64,000 nt of DNA from CAVQHY01 sp963712465. GTDB lineage: Bacteria; Actinomycetota; Thermoleophilia; Gaiellales; Gaiellaceae. The stretch covers positions 1 through 64,000 of the forward strand of contig CAVQHY010000004.1 of assembly GCA_963712465.1 (NCBI GenBank). Direction: 5' to 3'. A program made the position numbers and the translations under genes. Under the pieces are notes generated by a model that saw only the letters and a list, made by a program, of their open reading frames with translations, was not told where the DNA came from and did no database searches. This document shows, one piece after another, positions 17,142 through 25,367 of this stretch; the stretch's first letter is position 1; every line of letters begins with the position of its first letter.

Positions 17142-18115
17142 TGCTCTTCCGGCTTGAAGGCCGTGGCCGAGCTGTCGGGGGCGGGGAACGCCGCCGCCTT
17201 CGCCGCCGCGAGCGCGACGTCGACCTCCTCCTCGATCTGGTCGTGGATGCGCTCGACCACGTCGTCGTCCATCGCCGCCGCGAGGCGAGGGATCGGGTCG
17301 CGCCCGAGCCATTCCTGTACCTCCTCCTGCGAGCGGTACGTGCCGGGGTCGACCTTCGAATGTCCCTTGTGTCGGTAGGTGCGCGCCTCGAGGAGCGTCG
17401 GGCCCTCGCCTCGCCGGGCGCGGGCGACCGCCTCGACGGCCGCGACGCGAACCGCGAGGACGTCGTTCCCGTCGACGACGTGGCCGGGCATCCCGTAGGC
17501 GGCGGCGCGACCGGCGATGTCGGCGCCTGCGGTGACGGCGCTCATCGGCGTCCACTCGCCGTAAAGGTTGTTCTCGCAGACGTAGAGGGCCGGGAGCCGC
17601 CGCACTGCGGCGAAGTTGAGACACTCGTGGAAGTAGGCCTGGTTCGTGGCGCCGTCGCCGAAGAACGCGACGCCGACCGAGCCGTCCTTGCGCAGCTGTG
17701 CGGCGAGCGCGGCTCCGGTGGCGGCGGCGATCGAGCCGCCGACGATGCCGAAGCTGCCGATCAGGCCGTGCTCGAGATCGGTGACGTTCATCGATCCGCC
17801 TCGGCCGCCGTTCGTTCCGGTCTCACGACCGAGGAGCTCGGCGATCAGCGCGGTCGGATCGGTGCCGAGCGCGAGCGCGGCGCCGTGGCCACGGTATGTC
17901 GCCGCGACGGTGTCCTCGGGGCCGAGGGCCGCGATCACGCCCACCGCCACGGCCTCCTGCCCCTGGTACAGGTGGGTCGTTCCCTCGACCTCGTTGTTGA
18001 GGAAGAGGCGAAAGACGGCGTCCTCGACCAGGCGGATGCGCAGCATCGACGCGTAGAGGCGCGCCAGCTCGGCGTCGTCGACGGTCTGGGCGGGCTGAAG
18101 GCTCTCGGTCGCCAT
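17138..18115 (-). CDS. TPP-dependent 2-oxoacid/acetoin dehydrogenase E1 alpha subunit
   Basis: A 325-residue protein with the thiamine diphosphate motif GDGATNQ...CENN (about 150-180) and the HLYQGQEAVAVG and YRGHGAALALG landmarks. Length and the short N-terminus are more like acetoin dehydrogenase AcoA than mitochondrial-type pyruvate E1. It is first of the E1 alpha/beta pair and divergent from the IclR gene, with only about 20-60 bases between starts. So the IclR regulator probably controls it. The TAGTCT box on this strand lies 12 bases before the ATG. Confidence 0.88.
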   Translation of the reverse strand: MATESLQPAQTVDDAELARLYASMLRIRLVEDAVFRLFLNNEVEGTTHLYQGQEAVAVGVIAALGPEDTVAATYRGHGAALALGTDPTALIAELLGRETGTNGGRGGSMNVTDLEHGLIGSFGIVGGSIAAATGAALAAQLRKDGSVGVAFFGDGATNQAYFHECLNFAAVRRLPALYVCENNLYGEWTPMSAVTAGADIAGRAAAYGMPGHVVDGNDVLAVRVAAVEAVARARRGEGPTLLEARTYRHKGHSKVDPGTYRSQEEVQEWLGRDPIPRLAAAMDDDVVERIHDQIEEEVDVALAAAKAAAFPAPDSSATAFKPEEQ

Positions 18116-18137
18116 GTGGTCGGGACGAGACTATCGC

Positions 18138-18959
18138 ATGGTGGACGCTGGGTTCATGAGGCGGGAGAATGCACGCGTGGAGCGCGGGAGCCCCGTCCAG
18201 GTGCTGCGCAAGGTCTCGCTCATCCTCGACCGGCTGGCCGAGGAGGGCGAGGTGGGCGCGAGCCGGCTGGCCGACCTGATCGGCGAGCCGCGCTCCACGG
18301 TCTACCGCCTGCTCACGAGCCTCCAGGCGCTCGACATGGTCGAGCCCGGGTCACGTCGCGGAACCTACCGGCTCGGGCTCAAGCTCCTGCGCCTCGGCAC
18401 CGCGGTCGTCTCGCGCTTCGACGAGCGGCAGGCCGCGCTGCCGGTGATGGAGCGCGTGCACGACGAGACGGGCGAGACGGTGTTCCTCTGCATCCGCCGC
18501 GGCCACGAGGCGGTGTGCATCGAGCGGATCGACGGACGCTGGGTGCAGTCGATGGCGCTGCGCCTGGGGGGCTCCCTCCCCCTTCACGTCGGTGCGGCTC
18601 CCCGGGTGCTTCTCGCCTTCGAGCCGAGGGAGTTCTGGGAGGAGTACGTCGGCGCCGACGGTGGGCTCGAGGCGTTCACTGCGAGCACGCCGACGTCCCG
18701 CGGCGAGCTCTTTCGCGCCCTCGCCGAGGTACGGGACCGGGAGATCGCGATCTCGGACGAGGACGTCACCGTCGGGATGGCCGCGGTCGGCGCACCGATC
18801 CGCGACTACCGCGGGCGGGTCTGCGCAGCGTTCTCGATCTCCGGCCCGCGGCCCGCGATTCTCGGCGAACGCGAGGCCCAGACGGTGGAGCTGCTCGCCG
18901 GCGCCGCGGCGGAGGTCTCCCGCGCGCTCGGGTACGCACCCGAGGTCGCCGGCCGCTGA
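18138..18959 (+). CDS. IclR family transcriptional regulator
   Basis: About 273 residues: an N-terminal winged helix (VSLILDRLAEEGEVGASRLADL, PRSTVYRLLTSL) and a C-terminal effector-binding GAF-like domain (RIDGRWVQSMALRLGG, ISDEDVTVGMAAVGAPI). IclR proteins repress or activate catabolic genes in response to small organic acids. The start is ambiguous: ATG at 18138 or 18156, or GTG at 18177, which has GGGAG at a good distance. It lies divergent from E1 alpha and overlaps the downstream isomerase by one base (TGATG). Confidence 0.88.
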   Translation: MVDAGFMRRENARVERGSPVQVLRKVSLILDRLAEEGEVGASRLADLIGEPRSTVYRLLTSLQALDMVEPGSRRGTYRLGLKLLRLGTAVVSRFDERQAALPVMERVHDETGETVFLCIRRGHEAVCIERIDGRWVQSMALRLGGSLPLHVGAAPRVLLAFEPREFWEEYVGADGGLEAFTASTPTSRGELFRALAEVRDREIAISDEDVTVGMAAVGAPIRDYRGRVCAAFSISGPRPAILGEREAQTVELLAGAAAEVSRALGYAPEVAGR

Positions 18960-19828
18960 TGCCGATCCGGCTCGGGGTCGACACGCTCTGCTGGCACCTG
19001 CGCCTCGAGAGCGGCGCGGTGACGCCCGAGCAGGTGCTGGACGACGCGGCGAAGCTCGGCGCCGAGTGCGTCCAGGTCAACCTCCACCACCTTCGGAGCC
19101 GTGATCTCGCCGGCGTCGGCGCGCTCGCCGAGCGTGGACGGGAGCTCGGGCTCACCCTGCTCGCGTCCGGCGACTTCCTCGGCCGGGGGCGGGACGGCGA
19201 TGCGCTCTCGGTCGGAGTCGGGCGGATCGAGGCATGGCTCGAGCGCGCGGTCGCCCTCGGGAGCTCGACCCTTCGTGTTGCCTCGGGCTTCTACCGTGCC
19301 GAGCTCTTCGATCGGCCCGATCTCGTCGAGGTCGAACGCCGGTACGTCTCGGGTGTGCTCGGCGAGGCGGCGCCGCTTGCGTCGGCCGCGGGTGTCGTCC
19401 TCCTGCTCGAGAACCACTCCGACTTCACGGCGGCCGAGTACCGCTCGCTGCTCGACGAGGTCGGTGGCGACTCGGTCGGCGTGTTTCTCGATCTCGTCAA
19501 CCCGATCGCCGCGCTCGACGACCCCGTCCCTGTGGTCGAGGCGCTCGCACCGCTCGCCCGCGCGGGCCACGTCAAGGACTACGAGTTCCGCTCGATCGAG
19601 CAGCCCGACGGGTACCATCGCCGCGGGTTCGAGGTGCTGTATCGCTATCCCGGAGAAGGTGTCGCCCCGCTCCCCGCGCTCGTCGCGGCGCTTCGCCGCG
19701 GCATCGGCGAGCGCGAGTACTTCCTCACCGTCGAGGGCCTCGACAACCACGCGGACGTGGACGACCAGCGGGCACGGCTCGGGCCGAGCCTCGCCCTGCT
19801 GCGCGAGCTCATGAACGGCACGCTGTGA
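18959..19828 (+). CDS. Sugar phosphate isomerase/epimerase family protein (xylose-isomerase-like TIM barrel)
   Basis: A 289-residue TIM barrel: IRLGVDTLCWHL first strand, LLLENHSDF (metal-binding Glu), VFLDLVNPIA (metal-binding Asp), and GHVKDYEFR (His/Lys/Asp) at the end of successive strands. This is the AP-endonuclease 2/IolE-type metal site. Members isomerise keto-sugars or dehydrate inosose. It is co-translated with the IclR regulator, hence probably in the pathway that IclR controls. Confidence 0.83.
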   Translation: MPIRLGVDTLCWHLRLESGAVTPEQVLDDAAKLGAECVQVNLHHLRSRDLAGVGALAERGRELGLTLLASGDFLGRGRDGDALSVGVGRIEAWLERAVALGSSTLRVASGFYRAELFDRPDLVEVERRYVSGVLGEAAPLASAAGVVLLLENHSDFTAAEYRSLLDEVGGDSVGVFLDLVNPIAALDDPVPVVEALAPLARAGHVKDYEFRSIEQPDGYHRRGFEVLYRYPGEGVAPLPALVAALRRGIGEREYFLTVEGLDNHADVDDQRARLGPSLALLRELMNGTL

Positions 19829-19886
19829 GGGGTCGAGCCGGGGCGGGCCTGGGAGGGGGCCGACAGGGCGGGGTGGTGGGAGACAG

Positions 19887-20846
19887 TTGAGGGCTGTCGT
19901 CTTCACCGGGGCGGGCGGCAACGAGGTCGTCCGGGTCGAGGAGCGACCGGACCCGAATCCCGGGCCTGAGGATCTGCTCGTCGCCGTGCGGTTCGCCGGC
20001 CTGAACCCGGCCGACGTGATCCAGCGCGCGGGTCGCTACCCGGCTCCGGCCGGGAGCCCGCCGGACGTTCCTGGCCTCGAGCTCGCGGGCACGGTCGCGG
20101 CCTGCGGCGAGCGGGTCGGTGCCTGGAGCCCGGGCGACCGCGTCTTCGGCCTCGTCGGCGGCGGGGGGCTCGCGAACCGCGTGCTCGTGCACGAGCGGGC
20201 GGTGGCGCGCGTCCCGGACTCGCTCGGCGACCAGGAGGCCGCAGCGGTCCCGGAGGCGTTCATCACCGCCCACGATGCGGTCGTCTCCCAGGCCGGCCTG
20301 CGGCCGGGCGAGACGCTGCTCGTGCACGGCGCGGCGGGAGGGGTCGGGAGCGCGGCGGTGCAGATCGGCGTCGCCCACGGCGCGCGCGTCGTCGGCTCTG
20401 TTCGCTCGGACTCGGCGGCCGATGCGGTCAAGGCCCTGGGTGCGGAGGTCGTCCGCGACGAGGACTTCGCCGAAACGCTGAACGGTCGGGTCGACGTGGT
20501 CCTCGAGCTGGTCGGCGCGCCGCACTTCCCGGGCAACCTCGACGCGCTCGCTCCGAAGGGGCGCATCGTCGTCGTCGGGGTCGGCGCCGGGCAGGAGATC
20601 GAGCTGCCGCTGCTCGTGCTGATGCAGAAGCGGGCGACGATCCGCGGCACGGTGCTGCGCGCGAGGCCGATCGAGGAGAAGGGCGCAGCGGTGCGCGCGT
20701 TCGAGCGTGAGGTCGTGCCGTTTCTCGCCGACGGGCGCATGCGCGCGCTCGTCGACTCCGTCTTCCCGGCCGACAGCGCTACGGAGGCGTTCGACCGGCT
20801 CGAGGCCAGCGGAAAGATCGGAAAGGTCCTGCTCGAGTTCGCGTGA
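19887..20846 (+). CDS. Zinc-independent quinone oxidoreductase/alcohol dehydrogenase (MDR)
   Basis: A 319-residue MDR protein with a GroES-like N-terminal domain (PGLELAGTVAACGERV) and a Rossmann domain (VHGAAGGVGSAAVQIG). Zinc ligands of classical alcohol dehydrogenases are absent, pointing to the NADPH:quinone/enoyl reductase branch. The TTG start follows GGGAGACAG. Its 3' end overlaps the convergent EamA gene by 68 bases. Confidence 0.82.
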   Translation: MRAVVFTGAGGNEVVRVEERPDPNPGPEDLLVAVRFAGLNPADVIQRAGRYPAPAGSPPDVPGLELAGTVAACGERVGAWSPGDRVFGLVGGGGLANRVLVHERAVARVPDSLGDQEAAAVPEAFITAHDAVVSQAGLRPGETLLVHGAAGGVGSAAVQIGVAHGARVVGSVRSDSAADAVKALGAEVVRDEDFAETLNGRVDVVLELVGAPHFPGNLDALAPKGRIVVVGVGAGQEIELPLLVLMQKRATIRGTVLRARPIEEKGAAVRAFEREVVPFLADGRMRALVDSVFPADSATEAFDRLEASGKIGKVLLEFA

Positions 20847-21792
20847 GAGCGAGCACGCCCGATTCCGTCGGCCGCACGGAGAGGGGCGCGAGCACGGCGC
20901 CCGTGACCACGAGCGCTCCGCCGATCACGAGCCCGGGCCCGAACTGATCCCCGAGGACGAGCACGGACAGCGTGGCCGCGGTGACGATCTCCAGGCTCGT
21001 CACGAGCGCGGTCGCGGCGCCCCCCAGGCGCGCGACGCCGTGGAGCTGGAGCATGAAGGCGAGGATGGTGCAGATCGGTCCGGCCGCGGCGAGGGCGGCG
21101 ATCCCCGCGGCGTCGGTCGAGAACTCGGGGTCTGCCACGGCGAACGCCCCGACGAGGAGCACGAGCTGCGAGGCGCCCCCGACGACGGCGAACAGCGTTA
21201 CCGGGTCGACGCGATCGAGCACCGCCTGGGCGAGGAGAAGCCAGCCGGCGAAGAGCGTGCCGTTCAGTAGCACGAGCGCGGTCGCGAGCGGATCGATGGA
21301 GTCGTCCGGCACCCCGACCGTGACGAGAACGCCGGCGAGTGTCGAGGCGAGCGCGAGCAGGGTCAGGCTGGTGACGCGTGTCCAGCCCAGGCGCCACGAG
21401 CCGACCACGGCGATTGCGGGATACACGTAGACGATCAACGTGACCAGCGCGGGCGACATGCGGTCGACGGCGACGTAGTAGGTGATCGTGTTGACGATCG
21501 AGATCGCCGTCATCACAGCGAGCGGGCGCGAAGCCGTGCGAGCGCGGGCCCGCCGCGTGGGCGAGAGGAGGAACAGGAGGAGCGGCGCGACCGCGGCCGA
21601 GCGCGCCGCGATTACCCCCGCGACGTTCGCGCCGTTGTCGTAGGCGATGTTCGCGAAGATGCCCTGGAGGCCGAAGCAGACGGCCGCGAGGGCCGTGAAC
21701 GTGAGCCCTTTGACGGGTGCGCCGCGTTCAGGCAGCGGCGATCGTCCCGCCGTCCACCACGAGCGCGGAGCCCGTGACGAACGAGGCCTCAT
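20779..21792 (-). CDS. EamA/DMT family drug-metabolite transporter
   Basis: Up to 337 residues with ten predicted transmembrane helices in two EamA repeats (first from FTALAAVCFGLQGIFA, second from ATALVLLNGTLFAGWL). It exports or imports small metabolites; substrate unknown. The ATG at 21792 is the only standard start before the first helix, but it makes a 65-base overlap with the upstream SDR. A CTG at 21735, closer to that helix and overlapping by eight bases, is an attractive alternative. The tail after helix ten is long and Arg-rich because it runs antisense into the neighbour gene. Confidence 0.8.
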   Translation of the reverse strand: MRPRSSRAPRSWWTAGRSPLPERGAPVKGLTFTALAAVCFGLQGIFANIAYDNGANVAGVIAARSAAVAPLLLFLLSPTRRARARTASRPLAVMTAISIVNTITYYVAVDRMSPALVTLIVYVYPAIAVVGSWRLGWTRVTSLTLLALASTLAGVLVTVGVPDDSIDPLATALVLLNGTLFAGWLLLAQAVLDRVDPVTLFAVVGGASQLVLLVGAFAVADPEFSTDAAGIAALAAAGPICTILAFMLQLHGVARLGGAATALVTSLEIVTAATLSVLVLGDQFGPGLVIGGALVVTGAVLAPLSVRPTESGVLALTRTRAGPFRSFRWPRAGRTPP

Positions 21793-22501
21793 CCGACGCG
21801 AGGAAGAGGACGCAGTTGGCGACCTCGCGCGCGGTGCCGATTCGCCCGAGCGGGGCCGCGGCCGCGTACTCGGCGCGGAGCCCGTCCGGGTCGTCTGCGA
21901 GCTCGAGGAACGAGTCGGTGAGCGGCGTGTCGATCACCCCCGGGCAGACTGCGTTGGCCCGGATCCTGCGCGACGCGACGTCCAGGGCGAGCGCGCGGGT
22001 GAACTGGAGCAGCGCTCCTTTCGAGGTGGTGTACGCGGCGTCGTTCGGCCAGGCCACGAACGAGTTGATCGAGGCCATGTTCACGATCGATCCGCCCGCA
22101 TCCATGTGGCGAAGCGCCGCGCGGCAGACCTGGAAGATCCCGGTGACGTTGACCCGCTGGACGAGCTCCCACTGCTCGTCGGTGGTGTCCGCGACGGTCG
22201 GCCCGTCGACGATCTCGATTCCGGCGTTGTTCGAGAGGACATCGATGCGCCCGCTGCGCTCCGCGACCTCGGCGACCACCGCGTCAATGCGGCTGGGGTC
22301 GGCGATGTCGAGCTCCAGGCCAAGCGGGCGGCGCCCGGTCGCGGCTTCCACCTCGGCGCACGTCTCCTGCACGTGACCCGGCGTCCGGGATGTGACGACG
22401 ACGTCGGCGCCTTCCTCGGCCAGGCGCAGGCAGACGGCACGTCCGATTCCGGTTCCGCCACCCGTGACCAGGGCGACCTTGCCGTCGACTCGACTGCTCA
22501 T
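21728..22501 (-). CDS. Short-chain dehydrogenase/reductase (SDR)
   Basis: A 257-residue SDR: VTGGGTGIGRAVCLRLAEEG at the N-terminus, NNAGIEI, catalytic Ser in NMASINSF and YTTSKGA. The overlap of its ATG with the upstream SDR's stop (ATGA) shows co-translation with that gene. It is paralogous to the two other SDRs in the window, with independent sequence. NAD preference is likely because an Arg/Ser-type residue follows beta-2 (TSRTPG), though NADP cannot be excluded. Confidence 0.87.
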   Translation of the reverse strand: MSSRVDGKVALVTGGGTGIGRAVCLRLAEEGADVVVTSRTPGHVQETCAEVEAATGRRPLGLELDIADPSRIDAVVAEVAERSGRIDVLSNNAGIEIVDGPTVADTTDEQWELVQRVNVTGIFQVCRAALRHMDAGGSIVNMASINSFVAWPNDAAYTTSKGALLQFTRALALDVASRRIRANAVCPGVIDTPLTDSFLELADDPDGLRAEYAAAAPLGRIGTAREVANCVLFLASDEASFVTGSALVVDGGTIAAA

Positions 22502-23316
22502 CGGTTCTCTGCAGGGGGTCGCGGGGCGCGGGGCGGGCGCGGCTGGGGCACGGCCTCCCAGTCCGTGTACCGGTACCCCGCTGTGAGGCCGCCGTCGGCG
22601 ACGACGATCGAGCCGGTCATGTACGACGAGTCCTCGGAGAGCAGAAACGCGACGACCGCCGCGATCTCGTGTGTCTCGCCGGGTCGGTCGAGCGGGATGC
22701 GGGAACGGTGCTTCGACCACTCCCCAGCGTCGGCGACGATCTCCTGGGTCGCGGGCGTCAGCACCCAGCCGGGCGCGACGGCGTTGACCCGGACGCCCGA
22801 CGGTGCCAGATCGACCGCCATCGAGCGGACGAGCTCGGCGACGCCTCCCTTCGAGATGTTGTACGTGGTCTGCCACTCCTCACCGATGAACGAAGCGGTC
22901 GACGCCGTGCAGCAGATCGTGCCGCCGCCCCGCTCGGCCATCGCCCGCGCCGAGGCGAGCGCGACGAGGAACATGCCGCGCACGTTGACGTGCAGCGTGT
23001 GGTCGAGGTGCTCGACGGGCGTATCGAACAGCTGCTCGAAGTAGGCGATGCCGGCGTTGTTGGCGAGGACGTCGAGCCGCCCGTAGCGCTCGAGCGTCGC
23101 AGCGACGGCACGGTCGGCGGTGTCGGGCTCGCCGACGTCCGCCGCCAGCGGGATGGCGTCCAGGTCCGCGGCGACCTCCGTGAGCCGCGCCTCGTCCTGG
23201 GGCGCGGCGACGAGCGTCAAGCGCGCCCCCTCGGAGGCGAGCCGTTCGGCGATCGCGAGCCCGATTCCCTGGCTTCCTCCCGTGACGATGCCGGCCTTGC
23301 CCTCGAACCTGCTCAT
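22498..23316 (-). CDS. Short-chain dehydrogenase/reductase (SDR)
   Basis: About 272 residues: VTGGSQGIGLAIAERLASEG, NNAGIAYFEQ, Ser of CTASTASF and YNISKGG Tyr-Lys. The C-terminal tail is Pro/Arg rich and overlaps the next SDR start by four bases. The ATG at 23316 is preferred over one at 23331 because GGAGAC lies nine bases upstream. The tandem inverted-heptamer array sits 63-106 bases before this start, so regulation of the pair may act there. Confidence 0.87.
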   Translation of the reverse strand: MSRFEGKAGIVTGGSQGIGLAIAERLASEGARLTLVAAPQDEARLTEVAADLDAIPLAADVGEPDTADRAVAATLERYGRLDVLANNAGIAYFEQLFDTPVEHLDHTLHVNVRGMFLVALASARAMAERGGGTICCTASTASFIGEEWQTTYNISKGGVAELVRSMAVDLAPSGVRVNAVAPGWVLTPATQEIVADAGEWSKHRSRIPLDRPGETHEIAAVVAFLLSEDSSYMTGSIVVADGGLTAGYRYTDWEAVPQPRPPRAPRPPAENR

Positions 23317-23378
23317 GCGCACTGTCTCCATTCGGCGATCGAATTGGCACGCTTGCCCAGCGGGCGGTCGCTACCCTC

Positions 23379-23422
23379 GGGTGGTACCCACCCCGGGTGG
23401 GTCACCCACCCTGGGTGGGTGG
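23379..23422 (-). repeat. Alternating inverted heptamer array upstream of the SDR pair
   Basis: GGGTGG and CCCACCC arms alternate five times with one- to three-base centres. Each neighbouring pair is a near-perfect palindrome, for example CCCACCC-C-GGGTGGG and GGGTGGGT-C-ACCCACCC. It lies in the 139-base gap between the MBL-fold gene and the SDR operon, on the promoter side of the SDRs. It may be a multi-site operator, or a hairpin-forming element. Confidence 0.6.
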
Positions 23423-23455
23423 CCTGTCCGCCACGAGCCGCGGAGGCCGCGCGCG

Positions 23456-24301
23456 TCACGCGCGCGCCTCTCGCAGCGCGGCGCGGGCGTTCAGCTCGCG
23501 CAGGCCGTAGATCTCGAAGTCGTCCGTGGTCGGTCGCGGCGGCTCGACGGCGCCGTACACGGCGACGAGAGCGTGGCCGGGACTGAGGCCGGCCGCGGCC
23601 GCGTCGTCGGCCGCGGCCCGCAGGCGCTCGAGGTACTCGAGATCCTCCTGGGCGATCCGGCGCGCCTCAGCGGGCCCGAGCGCGGGGCCGTGACCGGGAA
23701 CCACCCACCGAAGATCGTGCTCGTCGATTGCCGCGATCAGCCGCTGGACGGTGGCGTGCGCATCCGCCACCGACCCGATCACGAACGGATAGGTCATCGC
23801 CGAGACGTAGTCGCCAGGGAGGAGGATGCCCTGGTCGACGAGCACCCACGCGCGGCCGTCGGCAACGTGTCCACGAGCCTCGTGGGCCTCGACGCGGAAC
23901 GCGCCGAGCTCGATCGTCTTTCCGGCCGAGGCGACCCGGTCGACTCGGAGGTCGCCGATCCACGAAAGGCCCCACTCAGAGGACGCCGCCCCGAGATCCG
24001 CGCCGGCCGCGCCCTCGGCGATCTTCGACGCCGTCTCCTCGCCCGCCACGATCTCCGCCTCCGGGAAGGAGCCGATGCCGCAGACGTGGTCGTAGTCGGC
24101 GTGCGTGATCAGGATGCGAACCGGTCCGCCGGAGGCAAGGCGCATGGCATCGGCGCGGATCGCCTCGATCTCGGCCGGCTCCCAGCTCGGGTCGCAGAGC
24201 AATGCCTCGCCGCCGGCGACGGCGAGGACGGCGTTCGTCTGCCACAGCGGCGTCTGGTATTGCCAGACGCCGCCGCCGAGGTCTACGGGCGAGCCTGCCA
24301 C
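23456..24301 (-). CDS. MBL-fold metallo-hydrolase with HxDxDH motif
   Basis: A 281-residue glyoxalase-II/metallo-beta-lactamase fold protein. The metal-binding motif is H-A-D-Y-D-H (67-72) instead of HxHxDH; later ligands in VEAHEARGH, LLPGDYV and VVPGHGP are present. Family members hydrolyse thioesters, lactones or phosphodiesters; substrate unknown. It has the same motif and architecture as the protein at 34265-35077. GTG start, nine bases after a TAGGAT box on this strand. Confidence 0.8.
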   Translation of the reverse strand: MAGSPVDLGGGVWQYQTPLWQTNAVLAVAGGEALLCDPSWEPAEIEAIRADAMRLASGGPVRILITHADYDHVCGIGSFPEAEIVAGEETASKIAEGAAGADLGAASSEWGLSWIGDLRVDRVASAGKTIELGAFRVEAHEARGHVADGRAWVLVDQGILLPGDYVSAMTYPFVIGSVADAHATVQRLIAAIDEHDLRWVVPGHGPALGPAEARRIAQEDLEYLERLRAAADDAAAAGLSPGHALVAVYGAVEPPRPTTDDFEIYGLRELNARAALREARA

Positions 24302-24347
24302 GGGGAGGCCATCCTACAGCGGGGCGGACAGCCTGTTCGCATCGCGG

Positions 24348-25367
24348 TCAGGGCTGGAGGACGACCTTGAGAGCCCTGGAGCGGATTCGCTCGTCCGCGG
24401 CCTCGAACGCCTCGGCGATCGCCGCGAGGGGGAAGCGGTGGGTGATCACCGGAGCGAGCGTTACCCGCCCGGACGAGACGAGGTCGAGCGCGCGCTCGTA
24501 CTCGGAGCGGCCGCGCCACGAGCCATGGCTCCAGACGAACGCGAACGTGAGCTCACGCTGCATCGCGTCGGCGGCGTCGAGCGTCTGGTCGGCGAAGCTT
24601 TCGCCGACGAGGCCGATCGCGGCACCCGGCGCCGCGGCTGCCGCGGCGCGCGCCAGCAGGTCCCGCCCGCCCGCTGTCTCGAACACGACCTCGGCGTCGC
24701 GGCGAGGCTTCATCCCGGCGCTCAGGTTGACGGTCGCGTCCGCGCCGAGCTTCCTCGCGAGCGCGAGCGGCTCGGGCCGCAGGCCGGCGACAGTGACGTG
24801 CGCGGCGCCCGCCGCACGCGCCACCTGGGCGATCGCCTGTCCGATCGCGCCGGTGCCGAGCACGGTGACGCGGGCGCCTGCCGGCACAGGTACCCGGTGG
24901 ACGGCGTGGACCGCGACCGCGGCGCAGTCGAGCAGCGCTGCCTCCTCGTAGGACACATCGTCTGGAAGCCGGAAAGCGTTCGCGGCGGGCGCCGCGCAGA
25001 GCTCGGCGAAGCCGCCGCTCCTCGCGACGCCGACATGCTCGAGCCGCGGGCAGAGCCCGACGTGGCCGTTCCGGCAGGCGCTGCACACGCCGCAGCCGAT
25101 CATCGGCTGGACGGCGACGCGGTCGCCCGGCGTGACTTCCGAGGCGTCTGCTCCGACGGCGACGACGTCTCCCGCGAGCTCATGGCCCTGCGGCGGTCGC
25201 GGATACGGCGTCGGGTAGAGCTGCCGGCCGGCACGGTACTCGTGCAGGTCGCCGCCGCAGATGCCGGCGCTCCGGACACGCACCACGACCTCGCCCGGCG
25301 CCGGGACCGGATCCGTCAGCTCCTCGACGCGGATGTCCCGTGGCCCATGGAAAATCGCTCCCAACAT
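24348..25367 (-). CDS. Zinc-dependent alcohol/polyol dehydrogenase (MDR)
   Basis: A 339-residue MDR dehydrogenase. Catalytic zinc ligands are seen in GICGGDLH and GHELAG, and the structural zinc lobe in C-x2-C-x2-C-x7-C (CGVCSACRNGHVGLC). The Rossmann motif is VLGTGAIGQAIAQ. It resembles threonine/sorbitol/butanediol dehydrogenases. Its ATG shares the CATG tetranucleotide with the ATG of the divergent FGGY kinase, so the two starts overlap by two bases and neither has room for a leader. Confidence 0.84.
   Translation of the reverse strand: MLGAIFHGPRDIRVEELTDPVPAPGEVVVRVRSAGICGGDLHEYRAGRQLYPTPYPRPPQGHELAGDVVAVGADASEVTPGDRVAVQPMIGCGVCSACRNGHVGLCPRLEHVGVARSGGFAELCAAPAANAFRLPDDVSYEEAALLDCAAVAVHAVHRVPVPAGARVTVLGTGAIGQAIAQVARAAGAAHVTVAGLRPEPLALARKLGADATVNLSAGMKPRRDAEVVFETAGGRDLLARAAAAAAPGAAIGLVGESFADQTLDAADAMQRELTFAFVWSHGSWRGRSEYERALDLVSSGRVTLAPVITHRFPLAAIAEAFEAADERIRSRALKVVLQP

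Noticed and set aside
16143..17378. A 411-codon plus-strand frame over the E1 genes
   Set aside because: Shadow of E1 beta/alpha on the other strand; no domain signature.
23379..23422. CRISPR-like repeat array
   Set aside because: Arms alternate with no unique spacers; no cas genes in the window.
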